NCBI RefSeq assembly: GCF_026723765.1
Contig: NZ_CP113524.1
Span: 3,891,001-3,955,000 of the forward strand
Length of the DNA stretch: 64,000 bases
Source of the DNA: Lacrimispora xylanolytica
GTDB taxonomy: Bacteria; Bacillota; Clostridia; Lachnospirales; Lachnospiraceae
Direction of reading: 5' to 3'
Positions 26,307 through 36,272 of the stretch are shown one piece after another (positions within the stretch are counted from its first letter, which is position 1; every line of letters starts with the position of its first letter). The notes beneath the pieces were generated by a model. That model searched no databases, was not told the origin of the DNA, and worked only from the letters and a program-made list of their open reading frames with translations. A program made the position numbers and the translations under genes.

Positions 26307-27386
26307 TTATTGTTTTGCCGCTTCCGGATACAGAAAATCTGCCAAAGCTTCCATACAGTCAAAGGTTCGGTACCCTCCGCCCATAAGCTCATTGTATTCA
26401 ACGGTTATTATTTTCTTATTTTCAATGGCCTTTACACTTTTAATCACATCATTGGAAAGCATGGACTCCACTGCGTTCTTATCATTTTCTTCATTATGGG
26501 TCCCCAGGACATAAACAATGACATCAGGATCCATGGAGATTAAGTTCTCTGCGGACAGGGCGCTCCCGCCTTTCTCCAATATATTCTCGGCATGAAGACG
26601 TTTTAAGAGATCATTTTGAAGGGAGGCATTTTTTCCATAGCCGCCAAAGGCTCCATCCTTATAATTTACCATAAGAAGTACCTTTAATGGCTCTCCCTCA
26701 ATGGATTTTAAACGCTCTTCTGTCTTAGCAAGGCGTGTGGTGAGGTCATCCGCCAGCTTTTCTGCCTGCTCTTCTTTCTCAAAGATCTTACCAATGTTTT
26801 TGATATCTTCTATAATAGACTCCATTGTAATTTCCTGATCCATTCGGGTAGACTCCTGGGTATAGGCGGCAATGCCCATATCATTTAAGTCACTGACAGA
26901 ACCAAGAGTTTCGGGGGTAAAGGATTTTACTCTTCCCACTACAATATCAGGCTCCATACCTACTACCTTTTCCTTGGATATATCTCGCTTGTCCGCCAAT
27001 ACAGGAATCGCATCGTAAGCGGCAGCCAAATCCTCTGTGGTAGGATTGTCCTTTAATACAGTCGCTATGATACGGTCGCCAAGTCCAAGTTTTAATAAAA
27101 GCTCCGTGCTTGTCTGATTGTTGGTTATTATCTTCTGAGGCGCTTTTTCTACCTTTTGTTCATGGCTGGTTCCGTCTGCATCATAGGCAAAGTATGTAAA
27201 CGGAAGACCAGAAGACTTATCACTGGCCAAAGACTGTGACTCTGCTGTCTGCTCCGTCGTTACCTGTTTTGCAGCTGTCTGTGTCTCAGACGCAGATTCT
27301 GTTTTATTTTTTTTGGCGGTACAGCCTGCGGTTGCGACAGCAATTGCACAAACGGCTGCCATAGTTAAAAACATTTTCTTTTTCAT
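26307..27386 (-). CDS. Iron-siderophore ABC transporter binding lipoprotein
   Basis: 359 residues, class III (FepB/FhuD/BtuF-type, PF01497) substrate-binding fold. Lipobox VATAGC with the acylated cysteine near residue 22, a Thr/Glu-rich linker to about 65, then the two lobes joined by a long helix (IKNIGKIFEKEEQAEKLADDL). No canonical heme or cobalamin motif is visible. Last gene of the permease-ATPase-binding protein operon. ATG 27386 follows GAGGAG. The substrate is probably a ferric siderophore, judged from the divergent AraC-esterase pair. Confidence 0.88.
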   Translation of the reverse strand: MKKKMFLTMAAVCAIAVATAGCTAKKNKTESASETQTAAKQVTTEQTAESQSLASDKSSGLPFTYFAYDADGTSHEQKVEKAPQKIITNNQTSTELLLKLGLGDRIIATVLKDNPTTEDLAAAYDAIPVLADKRDISKEKVVGMEPDIVVGRVKSFTPETLGSVSDLNDMGIAAYTQESTRMDQEITMESIIEDIKNIGKIFEKEEQAEKLADDLTTRLAKTEERLKSIEGEPLKVLLMVNYKDGAFGGYGKNASLQNDLLKRLHAENILEKGGSALSAENLISMDPDVIVYVLGTHNEENDKNAVESMLSNDVIKSVKAIENKKIITVEYNELMGGGYRTFDCMEALADFLYPEAAKQ

Positions 27387-27405
27387 TATTAATCTCCTCA
27401 TTTTA

Positions 27406-28170
27406 TCATGAAATCATATATTGAATGGCTAACTGACCTGTCTTTTCATCAATGGCCACCGACGCACTGACATCATAAATGTCCCGTATCATCTCTGTTG
27501 TAATCACTTCTTCTGGTTTGCCCTGTCCCATTACCCGTCCGTCTTTTAACATATATATGGTATCGCAGAACATGGAGGCCAGGGAAAGATCGTGAAGGGC
27601 TGCCACGACGCAGATATCAAGCTGTTTAACAATGGACAGCACCTGAAGCTGATATTTGATATCCAGGTGGTTGGTCGGCTCATCCAGTATCAGAATCTTC
27701 GGCTGCTGGGCCAATGCTCTGGCTAAAATGATTCTTTGCTTTTCTCCTCCTGATAGGGTGGAAAATTTTCGTTTGGAGTAAGACTCCATGCCCACTTTTT
27801 TAAGAGCATCGGAAACGATCTCATAATCTTCTATGGTCTCCTGCTCCAGTCGCCTTTTATGGGGAGTACGCCCCATCATAACAATTTCTTTCACGGTAAA
27901 TTCAAAGCTCACCTGATTAAACTGGGATACTACCGCCATATTTTTGGCTCTTTCCTTTTCCGATATCAGGGAAATGTCCTTTCCATTCATCAGGACCACT
28001 CCACCGCTTGGCTTTAAAACCCGGTAAATTGCTTTTAACAGCGTGGACTTTCCGCTCCCGTTAGGACCTAAAAGGCCGGTAAATTTATGGCTTTCTCCCT
28101 TTAAGGATATGCCCTTTACAATCTCTGTGCTTCCTATGTTCACTCTTAAGTCTTCTACGTTCAGTTCCAT
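27406..28170 (-). CDS. Iron-siderophore ABC transporter ATPase
   Basis: 254 residues of the FecE/FhuC type. Walker A GPNGSGKSTL (about 36-45), signature LSGGEKQRIILARALAQQP, Walker B ILILDEPTNHLD, H-loop AALHDLSLA. Energises uptake through the FecCD-type permease, whose gene ends 12 bases before it. Confidence 0.94.
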   Translation of the reverse strand: MELNVEDLRVNIGSTEIVKGISLKGESHKFTGLLGPNGSGKSTLLKAIYRVLKPSGGVVLMNGKDISLISEKERAKNMAVVSQFNQVSFEFTVKEIVMMGRTPHKRRLEQETIEDYEIVSDALKKVGMESYSKRKFSTLSGGEKQRIILARALAQQPKILILDEPTNHLDIKYQLQVLSIVKQLDICVVAALHDLSLASMFCDTIYMLKDGRVMGQGKPEEVITTEMIRDIYDVSASVAIDEKTGQLAIQYMIS

Positions 28171-28182
28171 TCTTTATCCTCC

Positions 28183-29274
28183 TTATCCTTCCCGGAAGGA
28201 ATAGCTTTTCCGTACCAGAATATACACAAAGAACGGTGCACCAATGAGTGCAGTGACAATTCCAATGGGAAGCTCTGAATTGGGAACGGCGATTCTTGCA
28301 AAGGTATCCGCCCAAATCATAAAAACGGCACCTCCCACGGTGCAAAGAGGTGTCAGTCTCCGATGGTCAGCACCTGCCACAGCTCTGGTGATATGTGGAA
28401 TAATAAGTCCAACAAATCCGATAATACCGCAATAGGCTACCAGCACTCCGGTTAATAACGAAGCCGCCACCATATATAGCCTTCGGTACTTTGCCACTGG
28501 AATTCCAAGGGTCACCGCTGCTTCATCCCCAAGGAGCAAGGTGTTTAAGGTTCTGTATTGAAATAGAAATCCCACAAAACAAACAATGGTAAGGACAACC
28601 GGAAAGAAGATATTCTGCCATTTTGCTCCTGCCAGAGAACCCATGGTCCAGAATTTTACGCTCTGCATTCCCTGGGCATCACCTGCCATAAAGATGATAA
28701 AATTGCTGAGGGCATTGCAAAGAGCATTGACTACCGTACCGGATAGCACCAGCTTGGAGCTTGTCATCTTACTTCCCATAGAAGCCAGCATTAACACGCA
28801 AAATGCTGCTAACAGTGCGCCTGCGAACCCCCAGAAGGAACTGGCATTGATAGAGAGCCAGCTAAGGGAACCGATGCCAAGCATGATGGAAAAGGTGGCA
28901 CCTAAGGATGCACCAGATGAAATTCCCAGAATATATGGCTCTGCCAAAGGGTTCTGAACCGCCGCCTGCATTGCCATACCGCAAAGAGAAAGACCGGCTC
29001 CCACCGCAGCACCGAGAATCACCCGGGGAAAACGTATTTCCCAAATGATATTAACCTCTGAAAGACGACTTGTGAGAGCTGGATCCATCTGTATTCCAAA
29101 AAGCTTATCCAAAAGGATTGCATAGGTATGAGACGGTAATATTTTCATGGAGCCAAATGACATGGACAATACAACGGACAAAAGGAGCACAAATACCATT
29201 CCCGCAAGCATCAGCCCGAAAGCCTTACTGCTCCTTTGATTTTCTATGTATGCCTCTGAAATAGGTTGATTCAA
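28183..29274 (-). CDS. Iron-siderophore ABC transporter permease (FecCD family)
   Basis: 363 residues, about ten transmembrane helices; FecCD motifs PRVILGAAVGAGLSLCGMAMQ and GIIGFVGLIIPHITR. A single permease gene, so the channel is presumably a homodimer. The start is the TTG at 29274, 9 bases after GGAGG; no ATG is better placed. First gene of the operon. Confidence 0.92.
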   Translation of the reverse strand: MNQPISEAYIENQRSSKAFGLMLAGMVFVLLLSVVLSMSFGSMKILPSHTYAILLDKLFGIQMDPALTSRLSEVNIIWEIRFPRVILGAAVGAGLSLCGMAMQAAVQNPLAEPYILGISSGASLGATFSIMLGIGSLSWLSINASSFWGFAGALLAAFCVLMLASMGSKMTSSKLVLSGTVVNALCNALSNFIIFMAGDAQGMQSVKFWTMGSLAGAKWQNIFFPVVLTIVCFVGFLFQYRTLNTLLLGDEAAVTLGIPVAKYRRLYMVAASLLTGVLVAYCGIIGFVGLIIPHITRAVAGADHRRLTPLCTVGGAVFMIWADTFARIAVPNSELPIGIVTALIGAPFFVYILVRKSYSFREG

Positions 29275-29321
29275 AGAGTAGGTCCTCCTTCTATCTTATT
29301 AGCTATAACTAACCGTAGATT

Positions 29322-29327
29322 ATTATA
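29322..29327 (-). promoter_or_regulatory. -10 box of the siderophore ABC operon
   Basis: Minus-strand TATAAT with no good -35 hexamer 16-18 bases upstream (TTCCTA), as expected for a promoter needing an activator such as the divergent AraC protein. Confidence 0.5.
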
Positions 29328-29422
29328 CGGATTGATGCAGAAAATAGGAATAGAGAATTCTGTAATACCATGGACAATTATTAAATGTATTCCGATAAAA
29401 AATATCACCACTCCATCATACA

Positions 29423-29451
29423 TTGACTTCCAAAAACAATGGAGCTATAAT
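29423..29451 (+). promoter_or_regulatory. Sigma-A promoter of the AraC-esterase pair
   Basis: TTGACT (29423-29428), 17-base spacer, TATAAT (29446-29451), 38 bases before the ATG. Confidence 0.8.
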
Positions 29452-29488
29452 AGCTAAAATGTAGATTTATGAAAAAAGGAGGACGTAC

Positions 29489-30319
29489 ATGTCTGATTTC
29501 CGTACCCAGTTAGCAGAAGAATATGCCAGATTTCCATTGACAATTCAAAAGGCCGCCTCCTTTACAAAGGTGCCGGGACAGGTACCGGCTTCCTATGAAA
29601 CTACACGGGCAGCCTTTATCTTTCCAGTGAGCGGAAAAGCTGTTATTTCTTTTGATAATCAGACCTTTACAGCCGTACCTGGCAAAGTCATTCACGGCTG
29701 TCCTGGTAAAAAACTCACCTTTTATATTGAGGGAGACGAACCATTTTGCCATATTAATCTTTATTATGACCCATTCGATTCCCAGGGCAGGGGCACAGAT
29801 TTTATTCATTCTGCCTATGAGCTTGAAATTATAAATGGAGCAGAGGTTGATGACTGCCTGGAAGAATTGCTGCGGCTCTCTCACTGCCATGATATCCGTT
29901 CCCGGTTCCGTATGAATTTTACGACTCAAAAGCTTTTCGATGCCTTATTCTGTTCTCAGCTTAGTAAACAGGAATCAGAGGAGCTTAATTTTATCAATGA
30001 GGCAGCCTTATATATTCGAAATCATTATACAGAGCCTCTGACACTTAAGGAAATCGCCGGGCATTTTGGAAAAAGACCTGAAAACTTTTCTTACTTGTTT
30101 CACAAGGTTATGGGCATTCGCCCCATTGATTACCTGATTGAATACCGGCTGGAAACAGCGGCTGGTCTGCTAAATGAAAATGGTTTCAGCGTCCGGCAGG
30201 CGGCTGTCTCTGTGGGATATAAGGACGAGTTTTATTTCAGCCGGTTATTTAAAAAGCATATGGGAATTGCTCCTAGTAAAATCAAAAGCGGATGGCAAAC
30301 AGAAAGGAAGAAATTATGA
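29489..30319 (+). CDS. AraC-family regulator, likely for siderophore uptake
   Basis: 276 residues: N-terminal cupin-like sensor (about 20-150, FPVSGKAVISFDNQTFTAVPGKVIHGCPG) and C-terminal double helix-turn-helix (about 175-270, LTLKEIAGHFGKRPENFSYLFHKVMG ... VRQAAVSVGYKDEFYFSRLFKKHMG). Divergent from the ABC operon and coupled to the esterase. By analogy with Bacillus Btr, it may bind the imported siderophore and activate the weak ABC promoter, but it lacks Btr's fused binding-protein domain. Confidence 0.88.
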   Translation: MSDFRTQLAEEYARFPLTIQKAASFTKVPGQVPASYETTRAAFIFPVSGKAVISFDNQTFTAVPGKVIHGCPGKKLTFYIEGDEPFCHINLYYDPFDSQGRGTDFIHSAYELEIINGAEVDDCLEELLRLSHCHDIRSRFRMNFTTQKLFDALFCSQLSKQESEELNFINEAALYIRNHYTEPLTLKEIAGHFGKRPENFSYLFHKVMGIRPIDYLIEYRLETAAGLLNENGFSVRQAAVSVGYKDEFYFSRLFKKHMGIAPSKIKSGWQTERKKL

Positions 30320-31077
30320 ATTCAGAACATGTAGAAGGAACTCATACTATCATAGAAACCCAGTGGGATGACCGCAAGATTTATATTTATCTACCCCAGG
30401 CGTGGAAACAGAACGATAGCAAAACTTACCCAGCCATCCTTGTACAGGATGGGGATCAGGCCATGAAGGCTCTGGTACCAGTGCTCGACGAACTGGAGGC
30501 CCTGTGGAAAGAGAATAAAGGCAGGGAATTCATTCTTGTCATGATATGTCCTCTGGACCGACTCTCCGAGTATACCCCGTGGCCAGCCAAAGCCATGGCA
30601 ACACGTTTTCCTGATTTCAAGGGAAAGGGAGATGAATACCTTAAGTCACTGGAAACAAATCTCCTCCCCTGGCTATTGGAACATTACAGAGTTGATCCCG
30701 ATAATGTTTCATTGCTTGGTTATTCTCTGGGCGGCTTAATCAATGTATACGCCCTTACCATTCAGGATTGCTGGCGCCATGTGGCTGGAATCTGCAGTTC
30801 CTTTTGGTATGATGGCTGGATGTCGTGGCTGGAAGGAAACAGCATTGGAAAAGGGCCAGATTCTATTTACTTACATTATGGTACCAAGGAGGGGAAAGGG
30901 AAATCAGGCCCAATGGAACATGCGGCCAGATATGCAGAAGAGACTGGTCAGCTCCTGTCTCAAATGCTTCCAGGTAAGGTCACAGTCTCCAACGATGAAG
31001 GAGGACACCATTCCCTGGCTGGTGAGCGTTATCGGAATGGGTTGTTGTGGTTGAATGAGGAAATAGGCAAGTACTAA
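30316..31077 (+). CDS. Alpha/beta-hydrolase, putative siderophore esterase
   Basis: 253 residues of the esterase-D/Fes/IroE-like family (PF00756). Nucleophile elbow GYSLGG near 135, early strand YPAILVQDGDQ, and a terminal histidine in GGHHSLAGERYR. The ATG overlaps the AraC stop (ATGA), with AAGGA 7 bases before; the longer frame begins inside AraC. The family includes trilactone esterases (BesA, IroE) that open catecholate siderophores to release iron, which fits the neighbours. A role on another ester is possible. Confidence 0.82.
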   Translation: MNSEHVEGTHTIIETQWDDRKIYIYLPQAWKQNDSKTYPAILVQDGDQAMKALVPVLDELEALWKENKGREFILVMICPLDRLSEYTPWPAKAMATRFPDFKGKGDEYLKSLETNLLPWLLEHYRVDPDNVSLLGYSLGGLINVYALTIQDCWRHVAGICSSFWYDGWMSWLEGNSIGKGPDSIYLHYGTKEGKGKSGPMEHAARYAEETGQLLSQMLPGKVTVSNDEGGHHSLAGERYRNGLLWLNEEIGKY

Positions 31078-31206
31078 GATATTAGGATGGTCAAGCGATT
31101 CTCTTTGCAATAAAATTGACAGGAATTTATATTACAGCTATGATTACATACTCTGATTGATTCAAGTTTGTAATTATGCTTTGTGCTATTATTACTCTTG
31201 TTAGAC

Positions 31207-31233
31207 AAAAAAGGAGACGGGGTTCACCGCCTC
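31207..31233 (-). terminator. Terminator of the 27-residue membrane peptide gene
   Basis: GAGGCGG/CCGTCTC stem (one mismatch) followed by CTTTTTT on the minus strand, about 10 bases after the stop codon. Confidence 0.75.
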
Positions 31234-31242
31234 TATGATATC

Positions 31243-31326
31243 CTACTTTTTTGTTAACACCGCTACTATTACCAACACTACCACTACTACAATAACCAGT
31301 ACTATACCGATTGCTACAATGCTCAT
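31243..31326 (-). CDS. 27-residue single-span membrane peptide
   Basis: Short ORF: MSIVAIGIVLVIVV..., almost entirely Val/Ile/Leu/Ala, ending TKK. GGGAGG lies about 7 bases before ATG 31326, and a terminator follows the stop closely, so it has the layout of a complete small gene. One hydrophobic helix of about 22 residues with a positive tail predicts a C-in or C-anchored membrane peptide. Such peptides include type I toxins and regulatory micropeptides; the family is not recognised. A TATGAT box (near 31350) may be its promoter. The rest of the 443-base gap (31078-31520) holds only the tuf terminator. Confidence 0.65.
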   Translation of the reverse strand: MSIVAIGIVLVIVVVVVLVIVAVLTKK

Positions 31327-31468
31327 TCTATAACCTCCCTTGCTTTTGGTTATATCATACCCCATATTCTACTGAAAGAAAATACCAATCAAGGATAATC
31401 CAACAAGCCAAATGAAATAATCCAGAAATTCACTTCCATATAATAGTACCATTTTACTACTAAAAGAC

Positions 31469-31511
31469 AAAAAGAAAAAGCCGAAACCCTTATTACTAAG
31501 GGCTCGGCTTT
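31469..31511 (-). terminator. Terminator of the str operon
   Basis: AAAGCCGA..CCCTTA pairs with TAAGGG.TCGGCTTT; minus-strand tail TTTTTCTTTTT. Follows tuf. Confidence 0.9.
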
Positions 31512-31520
31512 AAATTTTAA

Positions 31521-32714
31521 TTATTCAACGATAGTAGCAACTCTACCTGAACCTACTGTACGTCCACCTTCACGGATAGCGAAACGGAGACCCTGCTCCA
31601 TAGCTACTGGGTGAATCAGTTCAACAGACATTTCTACGTTATCGCCAGGCATACACATCTCTGTGCCAGCTGGTAAATCACAAACACCAGTAACGTCAGT
31701 TGTTCTGAAGTAGAACTGAGGTCTGTAGTTGTTGAAGAAAGGAGTATGACGTCCACCTTCATCTTTTGTTAAAACGTAAACCTGAGCGGTAAATTTCTTA
31801 TGGCACTTTACAGAACCTGGTTTAACAAGACACTGTCCTCTTTCGATTTCAGTTCTCTGAACACCACGAAGTAATGCACCGATGTTATCACCAGCCTGAG
31901 CCTCGTCAAGTAACTTACGGAACATTTCGATTCCAGTTACAACAACTTTACGAGTCTCTTCGTGGATACCAACGATTTCAACTTCATCAGATACGTGTAA
32001 TGTACCACGCTCTACTCTACCAGTAGCAACGGTACCACGACCTGTGATTGAGAAAACGTCCTCGATTGGCATTAAGAATGGCTTATCTGTTTCACGAACT
32101 GGATCTGGAACCCACTCGTCAACTGCTGCCATTAATTCAAGAACCTTGTCGCCCCAAGAGCTTGTAGGATCTTCAAGAGCCTTTAAAGCAGAACCCTGGA
32201 TGATTGGTGTATCATCGCCTGGGAATTCATACTCGTTTAACAGCTCACGGATTTCCATGTCTACTAATTCAAGTAACTCGGAATCGTCAACCATATCGCA
32301 CTTGTTCATGAATACAACGATGTAAGGAACGCCTACCTGACGAGAAAGCAGGATGTGCTCTCTTGTCTGAGCCATAACACCATCGGTAGCAGCTACAACT
32401 AAGATAGCGCCGTCCATCTGAGCAGCACCAGTGATCATGTTCTTAACGTAGTCAGCATGTCCTGGGCAGTCAACGTGTGCATAATGTCTCTTCTCTGTCT
32501 CATACTCAACGTGAGAAGTAGAAATTGTGATACCACGCTCTCTCTCTTCTGGAGCCTTATCGATGTTCTCGAAAGCTACTGCCTGTCCAGTACCTAATCT
32601 CTCGTGAAGTGTCTTTGTGATAGCAGCTGTTAAAGTTGTTTTACCGTGGTCAACGTGACCAATGGTACCGATGTTACAATGGGTTTTGTTTCTTTCAAAC
32701 TTAGCTTTAGCCAT
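31521..32714 (-). CDS. tuf: Elongation factor Tu
   Basis: GTPase that carries aminoacyl-tRNA to the ribosome. 397 residues: G domain with GHVDHGKTT (19-27), DCPGH and NKCD motifs, switch I region with RGITIST, then beta-barrel domains II and III. It lies 156 bases after fusA and has an additional promoter of its own in that gap. Only copy in this window. Confidence 0.98.
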   Translation of the reverse strand: MAKAKFERNKTHCNIGTIGHVDHGKTTLTAAITKTLHERLGTGQAVAFENIDKAPEERERGITISTSHVEYETEKRHYAHVDCPGHADYVKNMITGAAQMDGAILVVAATDGVMAQTREHILLSRQVGVPYIVVFMNKCDMVDDSELLELVDMEIRELLNEYEFPGDDTPIIQGSALKALEDPTSSWGDKVLELMAAVDEWVPDPVRETDKPFLMPIEDVFSITGRGTVATGRVERGTLHVSDEVEIVGIHEETRKVVVTGIEMFRKLLDEAQAGDNIGALLRGVQRTEIERGQCLVKPGSVKCHKKFTAQVYVLTKDEGGRHTPFFNNYRPQFYFRTTDVTGVCDLPAGTEMCMPGDNVEMSVELIHPVAMEQGLRFAIREGGRTVGSGRVATIVE

Positions 32715-32780
32715 TTTATAACGTCCTCCTTAATTTACGCTCTCTTTCGAGCTTTGTTTATATATGTTAGGCTGTTTTTT

Positions 32781-32809
32781 ATTATATGCTATTTGTGCAC
32801 TATTTTCAA
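32781..32809 (-). promoter_or_regulatory. Secondary promoter for tuf
   Basis: Minus-strand TTGAAA (32804-32809), 17-base spacer, TATAAT (32781-32786), between fusA and tuf. Confidence 0.8.
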
Positions 32810-32820
32810 GCCTATTTGAC

Positions 32821-32861
32821 GGGTTCCAGGCCGCCGTGACAGCCTGAAACCCAGTGGAACC
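32821..32861 (-). other. Alternative hairpins after fusA
   Basis: GGGTTTCAGGC can pair with GCCTGGAACCC (11 bp, one G-U), or the same downstream arm can pair with the upstream GGTTCCA. The two folds exclude each other, an attenuator-like layout without a strong U-run. Confidence 0.45.
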
Positions 32862-32870
32862 AGTTAGGAA

Positions 32871-34991
32871 TTATTTGCCCTTTTTATCTGCAAGAACTTT
32901 TTCCTGTACACTCTTTGGAACCGGCTCATATTTCTCAAAGAACATTGAGAAGTTACCGCGTCCCTGTGTTCTGGAACGTAAGTCTGTGGAATAACCGAAC
33001 ATCTCAGAAAGTGGTACGAATGCTTTAACCATCTTTCCGCCGCCGATGTCTTCCATACCTTCGATACGGCCACGACGGGAGTTGATATCACCGATAACAT
33101 CACCCATGTAGTCCTCAGGCATAGTTACTTCAACCTTCATGATTGGCTCAAGAAGAATGGAGCCGCCCTTGTTCATCGCATCCTTAAACGCCATAGAACC
33201 GGCAATGTGGAATGCCATTTCACTGGAATCGACTTCATGGTAAGATCCGTCGTATACAGTAGCCTTAACACCAACTACCGGGAATCCACCAAGAACACCA
33301 GACTTAGTTGCCTCTTCGATACCTTCGCCGACAGCTGGGATATATTCTTTAGGAATAGATCCACCAACTACGGTAGACTCGAACTTGAACAGTTCTTCGC
33401 CATTGGCATCCATTGGCTCAAAGCGAACCTTACAGTGTCCGTACTGACCACGTCCACCAGACTGCTTTGCATACTTACTATCAACCTCAACGGTCTTAGT
33501 AAAGGTTTCCTTGTAAGCTACCTGAGGAGCACCTACGTTTGCTTCTACGTTGAACTCACGAAGCAAACGGTCTACGATGATCTCAAGATGAAGCTCACCC
33601 ATACCGGAAATGATAACCTGGCCAGTTTCCTGGTTGGTCTTTGCACGGAAGGTAGGATCTTCTTCTGCAAGCTTAGCTAACGCCTCGCCCATCTTGCCCT
33701 GACCAGCTTTGGTCTTAGGCTCGATAGCGATATCGATAACTGGCTCTGGGAATTCCATGGACTCAAGAATTACCGGATGCTGCTCGTCACAGATAGTATC
33801 ACCTGTTGTTGTTACCTTGAAACCAACAGCTGCAGCGATATCACCGGAGTACACTTTGTCTAACTCAGATCTCTTGTTGGCATGCATCTGAAGGATACGG
33901 CCTACACGCTCTTTTTTACCTTTTGTTGCATTTAATACATAAGAACCGGAGTTCATGATACCGGAGTAAACACGGAAGAATGCCAGCTTACCAACGAATG
34001 GGTCTGTCATAATCTTAAATGCAAGAGCGGAGAAAGGTTCGTCATCAGAGGAATGTCTCTCGATCTCATTGCCGTCTAAATCAACACCCTTAATAGAAGC
34101 GATGTCAGTTGGAGCCGGCATATATTCAAGAATCGCATCAAGGAGTCTCTGTACGCCTTTGTTTCTGTATGCGCTACCGCAGCATACAGGAATAGCGGTA
34201 CAGTTACAAGTTGCTTTTCTTAAAGCTTTCTTTAATTCTGCTGTGGATGGCTCTTCCCCTTCCAGGTATGCCATCATTAAGTCATCATCTAACTCGCAGA
34301 TTTTTTCTACTAACTCAGCATGGTAAAGCTCGGCATCGTCTTTCATATCCTCTGGGATTTCAACGATATCGATATCATCACCCTTGTCGTCGTTGTAGAT
34401 ATATGCTCTCATCTCGAACAGATCGATGATTCCTTTGAATTCATCTTCTGCGCCGATAGGGAGCTGGATGCAGATAGCGTTCTTACCAAGACGAGTCTTG
34501 ATCTGCTCTACTGCTCCAAAGAAGTTTGCACCCATGATATCCATCTTGTTGATGAATGCCATACGGGGTACGTTGTAGGTGTCAGCCTGACGCCATACAT
34601 TTTCGGACTGTGGCTCAACGCCTCCCTTTGCACAGAAAACGCCAACAGCGCCATCAAGTACACGTAAGGAACGTTCTACCTCTACGGTAAAGTCAACGTG
34701 TCCTGGAGTATCAATGATGTTGATACGGTGTTCCGGAGCGCCTGGCTTTACTTTGTTGTTCTCATGCATCGTCCAGTGACAAGTAGTAGCAGCAGAAGTA
34801 ATTGTGATACCTCTTTCCTGCTCCTGCTCCATCCAGTCCATGGTAGCAGTTCCTTCATGTGTGTCACCGATTTTGTAATTTACACCAGTGTAATAGAGGA
34901 TACGCTCAGTCAATGTAGTTTTACCTGCATCGATATGGGCCATGATACCAATATTTCTGGTTGCTTCCAATGGATATTCTCTTCCAGCCAA
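32871..34991 (-). CDS. fusA: Elongation factor G
   Basis: Translocase GTPase. 706 residues: P-loop AHIDAGKTT (17-25), [13 protein letters not shown], then domains II-V, with domain IV containing [11 protein letters not shown] and the tip [13 protein letters not shown]. Standard length. It lies 16 bases after rpsG in the str operon. Confidence 0.98.
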   Translation of the reverse strand: MAGREYPLEATRNIGIMAHIDAGKTTLTERILYYTGVNYKIGDTHEGTATMDWMEQEQERGITITSAATTCHWTMHENNKVKPGAPEHRINIIDTPGHVDFTVEVERSLRVLDGAVGVFCAKGGVEPQSENVWRQADTYNVPRMAFINKMDIMGANFFGAVEQIKTRLGKNAICIQLPIGAEDEFKGIIDLFEMRAYIYNDDKGDDIDIVEIPEDMKDDAELYHAELVEKICELDDDLMMAYLEGEEPSTAELKKALRKATCNCTAIPVCCGSAYRNKGVQRLLDAILEYMPAPTDIASIKGVDLDGNEIERHSSDDEPFSALAFKIMTDPFVGKLAFFRVYSGIMNSGSYVLNATKGKKERVGRILQMHANKRSELDKVYSGDIAAAVGFKVTTTGDTICDEQHPVILESMEFPEPVIDIAIEPKTKAGQGKMGEALAKLAEEDPTFRAKTNQETGQVIISGMGELHLEIIVDRLLREFNVEANVGAPQVAYKETFTKTVEVDSKYAKQSGGRGQYGHCKVRFEPMDANGEELFKFESTVVGGSIPKEYIPAVGEGIEEATKSGVLGGFPVVGVKATVYDGSYHEVDSSEMAFHIAGSMAFKDAMNKGGSILLEPIMKVEVTMPEDYMGDVIGDINSRRGRIEGMEDIGGGKMVKAFVPLSEMFGYSTDLRSRTQGRGNFSMFFEKYEPVPKSVQEKVLADKKGK

Positions 34992-35007
34992 AGCTTATTC
35001 CTCCTAA

Positions 35008-35526
<519 letters not shown>

Positions 35527-35655
35527 CTATTCATTAGATCCTAGGTACTCACAAACATTCAAGTTGCGTTCGCGCTCGGTTTCTATATATAATCCTGCAA
35601 CCTACAGGTTCAATATCTAAAGTCCGGCACTAGAAATTCAAATGTGTGGTTCTAA

Positions 35656-36075
35656 TTATTTTTTGTCTTTCGGTCTCTTCGCACCGTATTTGGAACGAGC
35701 CTGTTTTCTGTTAGCTACGCCTGCAGTATCCAGGGTACCTCTAACGATATGATATCTGGTACCTGGTAAGTCTTTTACTCTACCGCCACGAATTAAAACA
35801 ACGCTATGCTCCTGTAAGTTATGACCCTCACCTGGGATATAGCTTGTTACTTCGATACCGTTAGAAAGACGAACTCTGGCGATCTTTCTAAGAGCTGAGT
35901 TAGGCTTTTTAGGTGTAGCAGTTTTAACTGCGGTACAAACGCCTCTCTTCTGGGGAGCGGAAATATCAGTAGCCTTCTTCTGTAAAGAGTTGTAACCCTT
36001 CTGAAGAGCGGGTGCTGTAGATTTCTTTTCGCTTGTCTGTCTTCCCTTTCTTACTAACTGGTTAAATGTGGGCAT
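35656..36075 (-). CDS. rpsL: 30S ribosomal protein S12
   Basis: 139-residue decoding-centre protein. [19 protein letters not shown], then [11 protein letters not shown] with the streptomycin-site lysine (wild-type context KKPNSALRK) and the [24 protein letters not shown] loop. ATG 36075 is chosen with GGAGG 8 bases before. First gene of the str operon. Confidence 0.97.
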   Translation of the reverse strand: MPTFNQLVRKGRQTSEKKSTAPALQKGYNSLQKKATDISAPQKRGVCTAVKTATPKKPNSALRKIARVRLSNGIEVTSYIPGEGHNLQEHSVVLIRGGRVKDLPGTRYHIVRGTLDTAGVANRKQARSKYGAKRPKDKK

Positions 36076-36166
36076 TCCATTCACCTCCTGTGATATTGTC
36101 TGTGGTTGCTGTTATCTTCAGCTTAATTTACGCACAAAAACATGACGCGTTTATGCACGCCTAATT

Positions 36167-36195
36167 ATTATATACATATAGTTTTTTTTTGTCAA
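36167..36195 (-). promoter_or_regulatory. Consensus sigma-A promoter of the str operon
   Basis: Minus-strand TTGACA (36190-36195), 17-base spacer, TATAAT (36167-36172): perfect consensus in both boxes. Confidence 0.93.
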
Positions 36196-36221
36196 GGTTT
36201 TCTTTTTCGTGAAATACAGGC

Positions 36222-36258
36222 CAAAAACAAGGCTGCAGCAAAGGTTTCTGCCGCAGCC
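36222..36258 (-). terminator. Terminator of the oligosaccharide cluster
   Basis: GGCTGCGGCAGAAACC...GCTGCAGCC hairpin, minus-strand tail TTGTTTTTGG, 15 bases after the binding-protein stop. Confidence 0.85.
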
Positions 36259-36272
36259 ATATCAATTTTATT

